Of a stretch of 64,000 nucleotides of DNA, positions 36,401 through 49,138 are shown piece after piece; position 1 is the stretch's first letter; each line of letters starts with the position of its first letter. A model generated the notes under the pieces. It was not told the origin of the DNA and made no database searches. It worked only from the letters and a program-made list of their open reading frames with translations. The stretch comes from Palaemon carinicauda. Taxonomy: Eukaryota; Arthropoda; Malacostraca; Decapoda; Palaemonidae. The stretch covers positions 77,100,890-77,164,889 of the forward strand of contig NC_090729.1 in NCBI RefSeq assembly GCF_036898095.1, in the 5' to 3' direction. Both the position numbers and the translations under genes were made by a program.

Positions 36401-38780
36401 CATGAGACCGACAAGGGCTGCAGGAACTTCTAGTTTTCTGTTGCCTAGTTATTTCATGAGACCGACAAGGGCTCTAGGAACTTCTAGTTTTCTGTTGCTA
36501 AGTTATTTCATGAGGCCACCAAGGGCTCTAGGAACTTCTGATTTTCTGTTGCCTAGTTATTTCATGAGACCGACAAGGGCTGCAAGAACTTCTAGTTTTC
36601 TGTTGCCTAGTTATTTCATGAGACCGACAAGGGCTGCAAGAACTTCTAGTTTTCTGTTGCCTAGTTATTTCATGAGACCGACAAGGGCTCTATGAACTTC
36701 TAGTTTTCTGTTGCTAAGTTATTTCATGAGGCCACCAAGGGCTCTAGGAACTTCTAATTTTCTGTTGCCTAGTTATTTCATGAGACCGACAAGGGCTGCA
36801 GGAACTTCTAGTTTTCTGTTGCCTAGTTATTTCATGAGACCGACAAGGGCTCTAGGAACTTCTAGTTTTCTGTTGCCTAGTTATTTCATGAGACCGACAA
36901 GGGCTGCAGGAACTTCTGATTTTCTGTTGCCTAGTTATTTCATGAGACCGACAAGGGCTGCAGGAACTTCTAGTTTTCTGTTGCCTAGTTATTTCATGAG
37001 ACCGACAAGGGCTGCAGGAACTTCTAGTTTTCTGTTGCCTAGTTATTTCATGAGACCGACAAGGGCTGCAGGAACTTCTAGTTTTCTGTTGCCTAGTTAT
37101 TTCATGAGACCGACAAGGGCTGCAGGAACTTCTAGTTTTCTGTTGCCTAGTTATTTCATGAGACCGACAAGGGCTGCAGGAACTTCTAGTTTTCTGTTGC
37201 CTAGTTATTTCATGAGACCGACAAGGGCTGCAGGAACTTCTAGTTTTCTGTTGCCTAGTTATTTCATGAGACCGACAAGGGCTGCAGGAACTTCTAGTTT
37301 TCTGTTGCTAAGTTATTTCATGAGACCGACAAGGGCTGCAGGAACTTCTAGTTTTCTGTTGCTAAGTTATTTCATGAGACCGACAAGGGCTGCAGGAACT
37401 TCTAGTTTTCTGTTGCTAAGTTATTTCATGAGACCGACAAGGGCTGCAGGAACTTCTAGTTTTCTGTTGCTAAGTTATTTCATGAGACCGACAAGGGCTG
37501 CAGGAACTTCTAGTTTTCTGTTGCCTAGTTATTTCATGAGACCGACAAGGGCTGCAGGAACTTCTAGTTTTCTGTTGCTAAGTTATTTCATGAGACCGAC
37601 AAGGGCTGCAGGAACTTCTAGTTTTCTGTTGCCTAGTTATTTCATGAGACCGACAAGGGCTGCAGGAACTTCTAGTTTTCTGTTGCCTAGTTATTTCATG
37701 AGACCGACAAGGGCTGCAGGAACTTCTAGATTTTCTGTTGCCTAGTTATTTCATGAGACCGACAAGGGCTGCAGGAACTTCTAGTTTTCTGTTGCCTAGT
37801 TATTTCATGAGACCGACAAGGGCTCTAGGAACTTCTAGTTTTCTGTTGCCTAGTTATTTCATGAGACCGACAAGGGCTGCAGGAACTTCTAGTTTTCTGT
37901 TGCTAAGTTATTTCATGAGGCCACCAAGGGCTCTAGGAACTTCTAGTTTTCTGTTGCTAAGTTATTTCATGAGACCGACAATGGCTGCAGGAACTTCTAG
38001 TTTTCTGTTGCCTAGTTATTTCATGAGACCGACAAGGGCTGCAGGAACTTCTAGTTTTCTGTTGCTAAGTTATTTCATGAGGCCACCAAGGGCGTTAGGA
38101 ACTTTGTCGCAGGAACTTCTAGTTTTCTGTTGCCTAGTTATTTCATGAGACCGACAAAGGGCTGCAGGAACTTCTAGTTTTCTGTTGCCTAGTTATTTCA
38201 TGAGACCGACAAGGGTTGCAGGAACTTCTAGTTTTCTGTTGCTAAGTTATTTCATGAGGCCACCAAGGGCTCTAGGAACTTCTAGTTTTCTGTTGCCTAG
38301 TTATTTCATAAGACCGAAAAGGGCTGCAGGAACATCTAGTTTTCTGTTGCCTAGTTATTTCATGAGACCGACAAGGGCTGCAGGAACTTATAGTTTTCTG
38401 TTGCCTAGTTATTTCATGAGACCGACAAGGGCTGCAGGAACTAGTTTTCTGTTGCCTAGTTATTTCATGAGACCGACAAGGGCTGCAGGAACTTCTAATT
38501 TTCTGTTGCCTAGTTTTTTCATGAGACTGACAAGGGCTGCAGGAATTTCTAGTTTTCTGTTGCCTAGTTATTTCATGAGGCCACCAAGGGCTCTAGGAAC
38601 TTGTAGTTTTCTGTTGCCTAGTTATTTCATGAGACCGACAAGGGCTGCAGGAACTTCTAGTTTTCTGTTGCCTAGTTATTTCATGAGACCGACAAGGGCT
38701 CTAGGAACTTCTAGTTTTCTGTTGCCTAGTTATTTCATGAGACCGACAAGGGCTGCAGGAACTTCTAGTTTTCTGTTGCT
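33401..38780 (+). repeat. Higher-order block, copy 2 (about 100 units)
   Basis: Matches copy 1 in 33,400-36,880 (stop-codon landmarks at 33885, 35370 and 36693) and again in 37,790-38,780 at an offset of 5359 bp. Between them the units differ from copy 1 (see the homogenised block). Exact ends are approximate because all units are alike. Confidence 0.82.
36890..37735 (+). repeat. Homogenised run of type A units
   Basis: About 16 consecutive units read RPTRAAGTS with almost no variation except TGCCTAG versus TGCTAAG. The corresponding part of copy 1 (31,480-32,380) alternates A, B and hybrid units. A 1-bp gain (CTAGATTTTCTG) at about 37731 marks its right end. Confidence 0.75.
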
Positions 38781-38999
38781 AAGTTATTACATGAGGCCAC
38801 CAAGGGCTCTAGGAACTTCTAGTTTTCTGTTGCCTAGTTATTTCATAAGACCGACAAGGGCTGCAGGAACTTCTAGTTTTCTGTTGCCTAGTTATTTCAT
38901 GAGACTGACAAGGGCTCTAGGAACTTCTTGTTTTCTGTTGCCTAGTTATTTCATGAGACCGACAAGGGCTGCAGGAACTTCTAGTTTTCTGTTGCCAAT

Positions 39000-41900
39000 T
39001 TATTTCATGAGACCGACAAGGTCTGCAGGAATTTCTAGTTTTCTGTTGCCTAGTTATTTCATGAGACCGGCAAGGGCTCTAGGAACTTCTAGTTTTCTGT
39101 TGCCTAGTTATTTCATGAGACTGACAAGGGCTGCAGGAACTTCTAGTTTTCTGTTGCCTAGTTATTTGATAAGACCGACAAAGGCTCTAGGAACTTCTAG
39201 TTTTCTGTTGCCTAGTTATTTCATGAGACCGACAAGGGCTGCAGGAACTTCTAGTTTTCTGTTGCCAAGTTATTTCATGAGACCGGCAAGGGCTGCAGGA
39301 ACTTCTAGTTTTCTGTTGCCTAGTTATTTCATGAGACCGACAAGGGCTCTAGGAACTTCTAGTTTTCTGTTGCCTAGTTATTTCATGAGACCGACAAGGG
39401 CTGTAGGAACTTCTAGTTTTCTGTTGCTTAGTTATTTTATGAGACCGGCAAGGGCTCCAGCTGTTGCTTAGTTATTTCATGAGACCAACAAGGACTGTAG
39501 GAACTTCTAGTTTTCTGTTGCCTAGTTATTTCATGAGACCGACAAGGGCTGCTGGAACTTCTAGTTTTCTGTTGCCTAGTTATTTCATGAGACCGACAAG
39601 GGCTGCAGGAACTTCTAGTTTTCTGTTGCTAAGTTATTTCATGAGGCCACCAAGGGATCTAGGAACTTCTAATTTCATGTTGCCTAGTTATTTCATGAGA
39701 CCGACAAGGGCTGCAGGAACTTCTAGTTTTCTGTTGCCTAGTTATTTCATGAGACCGACAAGGGCTCTAGGAACTTCTAGTTTTCTGTTGCTAAGTTATT
39801 TCATGAGGCCACCAAGGGCTCTAGGAACTTCTAATTTCTGTTGCCTAGTTATTTCATGAGACCAACAAGGGCTGCAGGAACGTCTAGTTTTCTGTTGCCT
39901 AGTGATTTCATGAGACCGACAAGGGCTCTAGGAACTTTTAGTTTTTTGTTGCTAAGTTATTTCATGAGGCCACCAAGGGCTTTAGGAACTTCTAGTTTTC
40001 TGTTGCTTAGTTATTTCATGAGACCGACAAGGGCTCTAGGAACTTCTAATTTTCTGTTGCCTAGTTATTTCATGAGACCGACAAGGGCTCTTGGAACTTC
40101 TAGTTTTCTGTTGCCTAGTTATTTCATGAGACCGACAAGGGCTGCAGGAACTTCTAGTTTTCTGTTGCTAAGTTATTTCATGAGGCCACCAAGGGCTCTA
40201 GGAACTTCTAGTTTTCTGTTGCCTAGTTATTTCATGAGACCGACAAGGGCTCTAGGAACTTCTAGTTTTCTGTTGCCTAGTTATTTCATGAGACCGACAA
40301 GGGCTCTAGGAACTTCTAGTTTTCTGTTGCCTAGTTATTTCATGAGACCGACAAGGGCTGCAGGAACTTCTAGTTTTCTGTTGCCTAGTTATTTCATGAG
40401 ACCGACAAGGGCTGCAGGAACTTCTAGTTTTCTGTTGCAAAGTTATTTCATGAGACCGACAAGGTCTGCTGGAATTTCTAGTTTTTTGTTGCCTAGTTAT
40501 TTCATGAGACCGACAAGGGCTCTAGGAACTTCTAGTTTTCTGTTGCTAAGTTATTTCATGAGGCCACCAAGGGCTCTAGGAACTTCTAATTTCTGTTGCC
40601 TAGTTATTTCATGAGACCAACAAGGGCTGCAGGAACTTCTAGTTTTCTGTTGCCTAGTTATTTCATGAGACCGACAAGGGCTCTAGGAACTTTTAGTTTT
40701 CTGTTGCTAAGTTATTTCATGAGGCCACCAAGGGCTTTAGGAACTTCTAGTTTTCTGTTGCTTAGTTATTTCATGAGACCGACAAGGGCTCTAGGAACTT
40801 CTAATTTTCTGTTGCCTAGTTATTTCATGAGACCGACAAGGGCTCTTGGAACTTCTAGTTTTCTGTTGCCTAGTTATTTCATGAGACCGACAAGGGCTGC
40901 AGGAACTTCTAGTTTTCTGTTGCTAAGTTATTTCATGAGACTGACAAGGGCTGCAGGAACTTCTAGTTTTCTGTTGCCAAGTTATTTCATGAGACCGACA
41001 AGGGCTGCAGGAACTTCTAGTTTTCTGTTGCCTAGTTATTTCATGAGACCGACAAGGGCTGCAGGAACTAGTTTTCTGTTGCCTAGTTATTTCATGAGAC
41101 CGACAAGGGCTGCAGGAACTTCTAGTTTTCTGTTGCCTAGTTTTTTCATGAGACTGACAAGGGCTGCAGGAATTTCTAGTTTTCTGTTGCCTAGTTATTT
41201 CATGAGGCCACCAAGGGCTCTAGGAACTTCTAGTTTTCTGTTGCCTAGTTATTTCATGAGACCGACAAGGGCTGCAGGAACTTCTAGTTTTCTGTTGCCT
41301 AGTTATTTCATGAGACCGACAAGGGCTCTAGGAACTTCTAGTTTTCTGTTGCCTAGTTATTTCATGAGACCGACAAGGGCTGCAGGAACTTCTAGTTTTC
41401 TGTTGCTAAGTTATTACATGAGGCCACCAAGGGCTCTAGGAACTTCTAGTTTTCTGTTGCCTAGTTATTTCATGAGACCGACAAGGGCTGCAGGAACTTC
41501 TAGTTTTCTGTTGCCTAGTTATTTCATGAGACTGACAAGGGCTCTAGGAACTTCTTGTTTTCTGTTGCCTAGTTATTTCATGAGACCGACAAGGGCTGCA
41601 GGAACTTCTAGTTTTCTGTTGCCAATTTATTTCATGAGACCGACAAGGTCTGCAGGAATTTCTAGTTTTCTGTTGCCTAGTTATTTCATGAGACCGGCAA
41701 GGGCTCTAGGAACTTCTAGTTTTCTGTTGCCTAGTTATTTCATGAGACCGACAAGGGCTGCAGGAACTTCTAGTTTTCTGTTGCCAAGTTATTTCATGAG
41801 ACCGGCAAGGGCTGCAGGAACTTCTAGTTTTCTGTTGCCTAGTTATTTCATGAGACCGACAAGGGCTCTAGGAACTTCTAGTTTTCTGTTGCCTAGTTAT

Positions 41901-43642
41901 TTCATGAGACCGACAAGGGCTGTAGGAACTTCTAGTTTTCTGTTGCTTAGTTATTTTATGAGACCGGCAAGGGCTCCAGCTGTTGCTTAGTTATTTCATG
42001 AGACCAACAAGGACTGTAGGAACTTCTAGTTTTCTGTTGCCTAGTTATTTCATGAGACCGACAAGGGCTGCTGGAACTTCTAGTTTTCTGTTGCCTAGTT
42101 ATTTCATGAGACCGACAAGGGCTGCAGGAACTTCTAGTTTTCTGTTGCTAAGTTATTTCATGAGGCCACCAAGGGCTCTAGGAACTTCTAATTTCATGTT
42201 GCCTACTTATTTCATGAGACCGACAAGGGCTGCAGGAACTTCTAGTTTTCTGTTGCCTAGTTATTTCATGAGACCGACAAGGGCTCTAGGAACTTCTAGT
42301 TTTCTGTTGCTAAGTTATTTCATGAGGCCACCAAGGGCTCTAGGAACTTCTAATTTCTGTTGCCTAGTTATTTCATGAGACCAACAAGGGCTGCAGGAAC
42401 TTCTAGTTTTCTGTTGCCTAGTTATTTCATGAGACCGACAAGGGCTCTAGGAACTTTTAGTTTTCTGTTGCTAAGTTATTTCATGAGGCCACCAAGGGCT
42501 TTAGGAACTTCTAGTTTTCTGTTGCTTAGTTATTTCATGAGACCGACAAGGGCTCTAGGAACTTCTAATTTTCTGTTGCCTAGTTATTTCATGAGACCGA
42601 CAAGGGCTCTTGGAACTTCTAGTTTTCTGTTGCCTAATTATTTCATGAGACCGACAAGGGCTGCAGGAACTTCTAGTTTTCTGTTGCTAAGTTATTTCAT
42701 GAGGCCACCAAGGGCTCTAGGAACTTCTAGTTTTCTGTTGCCTAGTTATTTCATGAGACCGACAAGGGCTCTAGGAACTTCTAGTTTTCTGTTGCCTAGT
42801 TATTTTATGAGACCGACAAGGGCTGCAGGAACTTCTAGTTTTCTGTTGCCTAGTTATTTCATGAGACCGACAAGGGCTGCAGGAACTTCTAGTTTTCTGT
42901 TGCCTAGTTATTTCATGAGACCGACAAGGGCTGCAGGAACTTCTAGTTTTCTGTTGCCAAGTTATTTCATGAGACCGACAAGGTCTGCTGGAATTTCTAG
43001 TTTTTTGTTGCCTAGTTATTTCATGAGACCGGCAAGGGCTCTAGGAACTTCTAGTTTTCTGTTGCCTAGTTATTTCATGAGACTGACAAGGGCTGCAGGA
43101 ACTTCTAGTTTTCTGTTGCCTAGTTATTTCATAAGACCGACAAAGGCTCTAGGAACTTCTAGTTTTCTGTTGCCTAGTTATTTCATGAGACCGACAAGGG
43201 CTGCAGGAACTTCTAGTTTTCTGTTGCCAAGTTATTTCATGAGACCGGCAAGGGCTGCAGGAACTTCTAGTTTTCTGTTGCCTAGTTATTTCATGAGACC
43301 GACAAGGGCTCTAGGAACTTCTAGTTTTTTGTTGCCTAGTTATTTCATGAGACCGACAAGGGCTGTAGGAACTTCTAGTTTTCTGTTGCTTAGTTATTTT
43401 ATGAGACTGGCAAGGGCTGTATGAACTTTTATTTTTCTGTTGCTCAGTTATTTCATGAGACCGACAAGGGGTGTAGGAACTTCTGGTTTTCTATTCCTCA
43501 ATTATTTCATGAGACTGACAAGGGTTATAGGAACCTTAAGTTTTCAGTTGCTTAGCTATTTCATGAGATTTACAAGGGCTGTAGGAACTTCGACTCTTAT
43601 GTTGCTTAGTTATTTCTTAAGACCACCAAGGTTTGTAGGAAC
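39000..43642 (+). repeat. Second higher-order repeat (about 2.5 kb) and decayed right edge
   Basis: A rare truncated unit (GGGCTCCAGCTGTTGCTTAG) occurs at about 39453 and again 2519 bp later at about 41972, followed in both cases by the same order of variants. Parts recur a third time toward 43,400. From about 43,390 the units become divergent (GTGTAGG, TTCCTCAATT, GATTTACAAGG) and end at GTAGGAAC near 43642. The left edge at 25510 is sharp by contrast. Confidence 0.75.
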
Positions 43643-44110
43643 ACAGCGGGATATAGAACAAGAATAGTTCTAACGCAAACAGAAATTTCTACTGTCATCA
43701 GCAATTTTTGACACTCGTGCATGGACTGAGCCATGACAACATCGGGTTCCACCGTGATCTGGACGGTGGGGATCTGATCCTTGGGGACCACAGAGTCTGG
43801 GGATGCCTTTGGGAACAGTAAGGCCCTCAAGTCTTCAGTGGCAAGGTACGGTCCAGTGGCGTTCTTCTGGAAGCCACGCACCCATTTGCGTAGCTTCTCT
43901 CGAGAAGCGTCCCTAACCTCCGCTGAGGGAGGGTTATTGAACGCCTCGACCAGGCGTTCCTGGCAGACCGTACAGTTCAGTGGGTCCCAGAACTTCAGAT
44001 AACCTTCTTTGTTTGCACAAGGGGCGTGAGTCCTACACGCCGTGTACCCATAAAAGTACGGGCGCTTCACTCCACAGAAGCCATGGTCGCACTTCATGTA
44101 CTCCTCCTGT
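43643..44110 (-). CDS. Cys/His-rich exon-like ORF next to the satellite
   Basis: On the reverse strand an open frame begins after a strong splice-acceptor sequence (CTTTCTCTTACAG, intron side just right of 44110) with EEYMKCDHGFCG. It continues with CRTHAPCANKEGYLKFWDP, CTVCQERLVEAF and KLRKWVRGFQKNATGPYL, then LLFPKASPDSVVP. Several Cys and His residues (CDHGFC, CRTHAPC, CTVC) suggest a zinc-binding fold. The frame runs on past about 43,642 into satellite sequence to a stop at 43606, so the natural 3' end has been lost or lies elsewhere. I do not firmly recognise the family; it looks like the first ORF of decapod DIRS-like retroelements, a guess supported only by the DIRS copy at 52-55 kb. 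A spliced host gene exon is the alternative. Confidence 0.5.
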
Positions 44111-46300
44111 AAGAGAAAGAGGACGTGAGTATGGGGGAGTCATAAGGATGACTTCTATTTTAAGGTTAAGTATTAAATGATTAATCTTTAACCTAATATT
44201 AAGTGGTAGAAACACTGTGATGTTCAGAGAGTGGGCAGAAAAGAAGGAGATAGACACATCCTCCGTGTAACCCGCCCGGCCGGTTACCGTAACCTTATCC
44301 GTAGGCAATTTGTTGTGACCGAGGACACAGGGCAGAATTCAACATAGCATGGCGTGAAGGCAGTGGGAATTCTAGTGGGGATTGCCAAAGATATAGAACT
44401 GGGACTGAGGCCACTCAGACCCTAGGATTGGGAACGTAGAAGATCCCATAGGGTAACGGTTTCCGGTAACCGGCCGTGCTAAGATACACGTAGCATGCTG
44501 GAAATCTGTGATATGCAAGAAGACAGCATGGTTACTAATGGAACGGTAAGGCAATACCTATCCATTATGTAATCAAACCATCTGGTTGCGATGTAGGGCT
44601 ATCAACATTAGATGATAGCTAGTAGAAGGGGGTGCAAGTCGCCTTGACGCCTCCGGAAGGCTCCGGCAGACCGCCGGCACGATGGAGCCGCTCCAGCAGA
44701 GTTTCTGGCATTAGGGAAGACAATATAGAAATCAAGAGTAATACGAGGGTGGCGGCCGCCGGCACAGCGGCGGTACGCCGGCGGGGAGCGGCGGCTCCGG
44801 CAGCCGGAGGTTGCCGACTTGGTGACAGGAACAAGGAGGGTTATAGCAGAACCGGACTGCCGCCAGCGGATGCCGGCACTCCGGGGGCCGGCCGGTGGAC
44901 GGACGACTGAAGCTATGAGGAAAGAGGGAAGGCCATCGGCTAGGCGCCGGCGGCAGGCGGCAGTCCCCCGGCACACGGAGGACTGGCGGCCCAGAGGGCA
45001 AGGGATAAGTCACCAAGGTAGGAGGTGGGTATCACCGACAGTGGAGGCGGCAAGGGACCGGCACCAGGACAGTGAAAGAGACAGAAGGAGGGATGTAGGG
45101 GTCCGGCCACGGACCCCAAGACATCCCACCTGAGTGGGTGTACCCATGATAGAGGCTAGCCCTATCACCCAGAAGCAGGGGCCGCAGAGGACCGGGAGCT
45201 AAGGGAGCCCAAGGGAGGGCAGGGAACACCCGAGAGGGGGGGGGGAGAACCCCTGCAGACAGAACGCATCCAGTGGCTAACCCCATAGGACACTATGAAG
45301 GGTATATGTACCAGAGCGGACTGCACACAGGAGCTCAAGGTAGCCCTATCACTCCACCCTAAGGAGGAGTTGTAGGACAGGGGACAGATGGGTATAGACT
45401 AACCTAAGTATAGGCTAGGCCATACAAGAGATAGGTGGGGAGGGGAGAAGAGAAGGGTCTTCTGTGGAGGAGGTTCTGTACCAGAGCGGCCACCGAGGAA
45501 GGGAGGACACTCCCTAGCCTAAGGTAAGGCAGCCTGTCTGAAACGGTGCATGGGTATCGTTTCAGCAAGGTACAGAGCTAACTCCCCCAAAAGCTAACCT
45601 AGAGCAGGGAGGTTACACCCTGAACCAGGAAGGATGGAAGACATATTGCTATTGCAGGGAAGGTCGGAGACCTAGCCCCAGCAATAGAGGACGGACTAGC
45701 CGTTCCTCATTCTCGGACGCCACCTTAAGGGGGGATCATTCCCTTAGGGGGGGACAGAGAAGCGATATATACTCTGATAAGAGCCTGATCCCCTTACGTG
45801 GTAGGGGGAGCAAGGCTGCACAGAGGGGATGCCCTAAGGCAGGGGATGAAGGAAGCATATAGGGGTCCTACTTGTAGGTTAGGTTAGAAAGGCACACTAA
45901 CTAACCTATCCCCTATATGGTCCCTGAAGGCGAAAACACTTGCATCACAGTCAACAGTATTGTAAAATAATGCCACTATCTTCATAAATAAACCTAGGAT
46001 CACTGATAAATATCATGCATGAACACTGATATAGGCGCTCTGGCCTAGGGGCTAGACAAGCCAACTGGTATGGGGTCAGTTGATGACCGATAATAAAGCG
46101 TCAAAACACGATATAAAAGTTCCTAGCTATGAAGACTAAATAACTAATAGTATCGATTAGTTAATGAGGCCGGAAAATGCTGTTGAGGCTATCTAAATAA
46201 GGCATGCAAAACAACAGCGACGCCATAAAATGGCCGGTACGGTCGAGGCACAGCTCTTCCACAAAACATCAAATATCTCGAAAAGTAAAAGTTACTTTAC
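44111..46300. other. Intergenic or intron-like sequence with a GC-rich island
   Basis: No gene is supported. An imperfect inverted repeat around GGCCGGTTACCG occurs at about 44275 and 44470. From 44,640 to about 45,120 the sequence is strongly GC-rich, with repeated GCCGGC/GCCGGCAC motifs, in an otherwise AT-rich region; the many overlapping frames there on both strands are compositional. Further right is G-rich sequence with several GGTTAG/CTAACC motifs. Confidence 0.5.
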
Positions 46301-46620
46301 GGTCAGAGCTTATTTAAACAATACTGGAACCTTGTACTCAACTTTCCAGAAGAAGGCGAGGCCGAGGGTAGAGACATGGCTAAGATGCAAGTCGATAAAG
46401 ATCACACAGGGAAAAGTCCGACTAGTAAGGCAAGCTACTAAACGAAGGATGAAGACGGACGTGACGTCATTTAGCATTGGCGCCCGTTTGTTTACGTCTC
46501 GAGTACCAAAAGTAGCCACGAACGAGATTAGCTGTGGAACAGCTCCCCAGCTATTCTCCGTCCCTCCATATCGAAGTGTTAACTCTGTATGGGGTGCAGA
46601 TAGCTATGTGGCGCGTTAAT
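46301..46620 (-). promoter_or_regulatory. Possible promoter and short first exon on the reverse strand
   Basis: Reverse-strand ATG at 46377-46375 opens a 24-codon frame (MSLPSASPSSGKLSTRF) ending in TGA, followed within a few bases by GTAAAGT, a fair splice donor. About 85-95 bp upstream lies TGACGTCA (46462-46469), a perfect CRE-type palindrome. With the splice acceptor at 44110 on the same strand this could be a 5' exon of the Cys/His ORF, but the reading phase does not join cleanly. Speculative. Confidence 0.25.
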
Positions 46621-47494
<874 letters not shown>

Positions 47495-47504
47495 AGTATA
47501 TGTA

Positions 47505-47660
47505 TGCAACAACAACAACTACCGCAGTTTCTAGTCCATTGCAGGACACAGGCATCAATGTCAATTCAGGGCGGATTGGTGATGGTGGAGATTTTTTTTA
47601 GATCCCTCACAGCAAACCAACATAGTATGGGTGGCCTTAACTATTTCACTTGCTGATCAT
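47505..47660 (-). repeat. Probable RTE-type LINE 3' tail fragment
   Basis: CTAGTCCATTGCAGGACACA resembles CTAGTCGACTGCAGGACAAA at the tail of the LINE at 49139. A CAACAACAAC tract precedes it as the terminal short repeat. Weak similarity beyond about 40 bp. Confidence 0.45.
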
Positions 47661-48090
47661 GGTAATAAGCAAGCTATTCCAACGTGTTAAGGGACTGCAT
47701 TCATTTTTTATGGAAAATAGAAATTATAGAGATATCGCTTCAAAAATATATTGACTAGTCAAAAGGCTACCTATAAAATTCTAAGGTGTAGAGTAACTCT
47801 TAAACTATGTTTATACCAAGACAAAATTCCAAAGAAAAGAAAAATAAGATAAAAAAAAGTGTTAAAACTACGCTTCTTCGCAAACCCATTTTTTTTTATA
47901 TTTGACTGATAAAAAAATTAAAGCATAAAATATGGAAAAATTGCTTTGGTAACTTTAGAATTTAATCATTCAAGATTCCATAAAAATAAACTGCAACTAG
48001 AAAAAAATTTGTGACAGATTGAATAGTGAAAACTTACTATTTATATATGGTCATTTATGATATTACCACTCAGAAAGGGGTATATATATG
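47661..48090. other. AT-rich non-coding stretch
   Basis: Nothing recognised. Confidence 0.5.
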
Positions 48091-48501
<411 letters not shown>

Positions 48502-48502
<1 letters not shown>

Positions 48503-49138
48503 TGTATATGTATGTACTGTATACATGCATGTGAGGGTATGAATATCATCTACTTTAATAATAAGGAGTTTATATTTCTAAGTAGCATCTAATACGAATT
48601 TAGGCCTCTCTAGTGAAATGTGTGGGTGCTAACATCTGAACTACGAAAGTCATATGGAGTAACGAAGTACGTTGGTTGACAGAACCCCTTGAGCAACTAG
48701 GAGAGGCTGCAGATTATTCATAACAGCAAGTTTTTCCAACTAACAGACTTACCACTGAACCAAGATACAGCATCTATTCCGAAGTATTTTAGAATGAATG
48801 GGATGGGATTTATCGTATTCCTTATTTTTCAAACTGTTAGAATAACCGTATAATTTTTTTTTTTTTTTTTTTTTTTTTAACCATGAAAATATGAGTTTAA
48901 ATTTCAGGTTCATATTGAAGGGTCAGATTTCGATTAGAAGACTACAATTACCTTGGAGATTGTGGAGGTAATTACCGCTGTAGAATATACGCAGGCCCAT
49001 TCATTGAACTCAGAAACTCCGGAATATTATAGCCATGAAATAATACTTGTGACTTCAACTTAAACCAGAAAAAAATTCAGTTATTTGATTTGAGTGTTTC
49101 AGATATAAAACGAAATAAATATACAGTTTACACATATG
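48502..49138. other. Non-coding with poly-T run
   Basis: A run of about 22 T residues at 48857-48878. No gene was seen. Confidence 0.5.

Larger units (their letters stand above)
25510..43642 (+). repeat. 18-kb satellite/minisatellite array, 54-bp unit (about 336 copies)
   Basis: Uninterrupted tandem repeats of a 54-bp unit containing TTATTTCATGAGACCGACAA and GGAACTTCTAGTTTTCTG. In one forward frame the common unit reads SFLLPSYFMRPTRAAGTS (18 residues). Main variants: type A (TGCCTAG...GAGACCGAC...GCTGCAGG), type B (TGCTAAG...GAGGCCACC...GCTCTAGG, read LLLSYF-MRPPRALGTS), and hybrids. Changes travel together within a unit type, indicating unit lineages. Frame breaks include 1-bp losses at about 26272, 39833 and 40590, a 1-bp gain at about 37731, TGA stops at 28473 and 31281, and a TAA at 29958. 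The longest open run is 26277-28475. Being open for so long follows from a length divisible by three; the many disabling changes argue against a coding gene, though a transcribed or peptide role is not excluded. I do not recognise it as a named satellite. Confidence 0.97.

Noticed and set aside
25510..43642. CRISPR-like array of direct repeats
   Set aside because: The 54-bp units are contiguous with no unique spacers, and the surroundings are eukaryotic retroelements.
44608..45286. Several overlapping 70-120 codon frames on both strands
   Set aside because: They lie in a GC-rich, stop-poor island; all six frames are open by composition and none has a family motif.
46230..46619. Forward-strand 129-codon frame
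   Set aside because: No motif or compositional support. The reverse strand has a possible promoter and first exon, which is itself weak.
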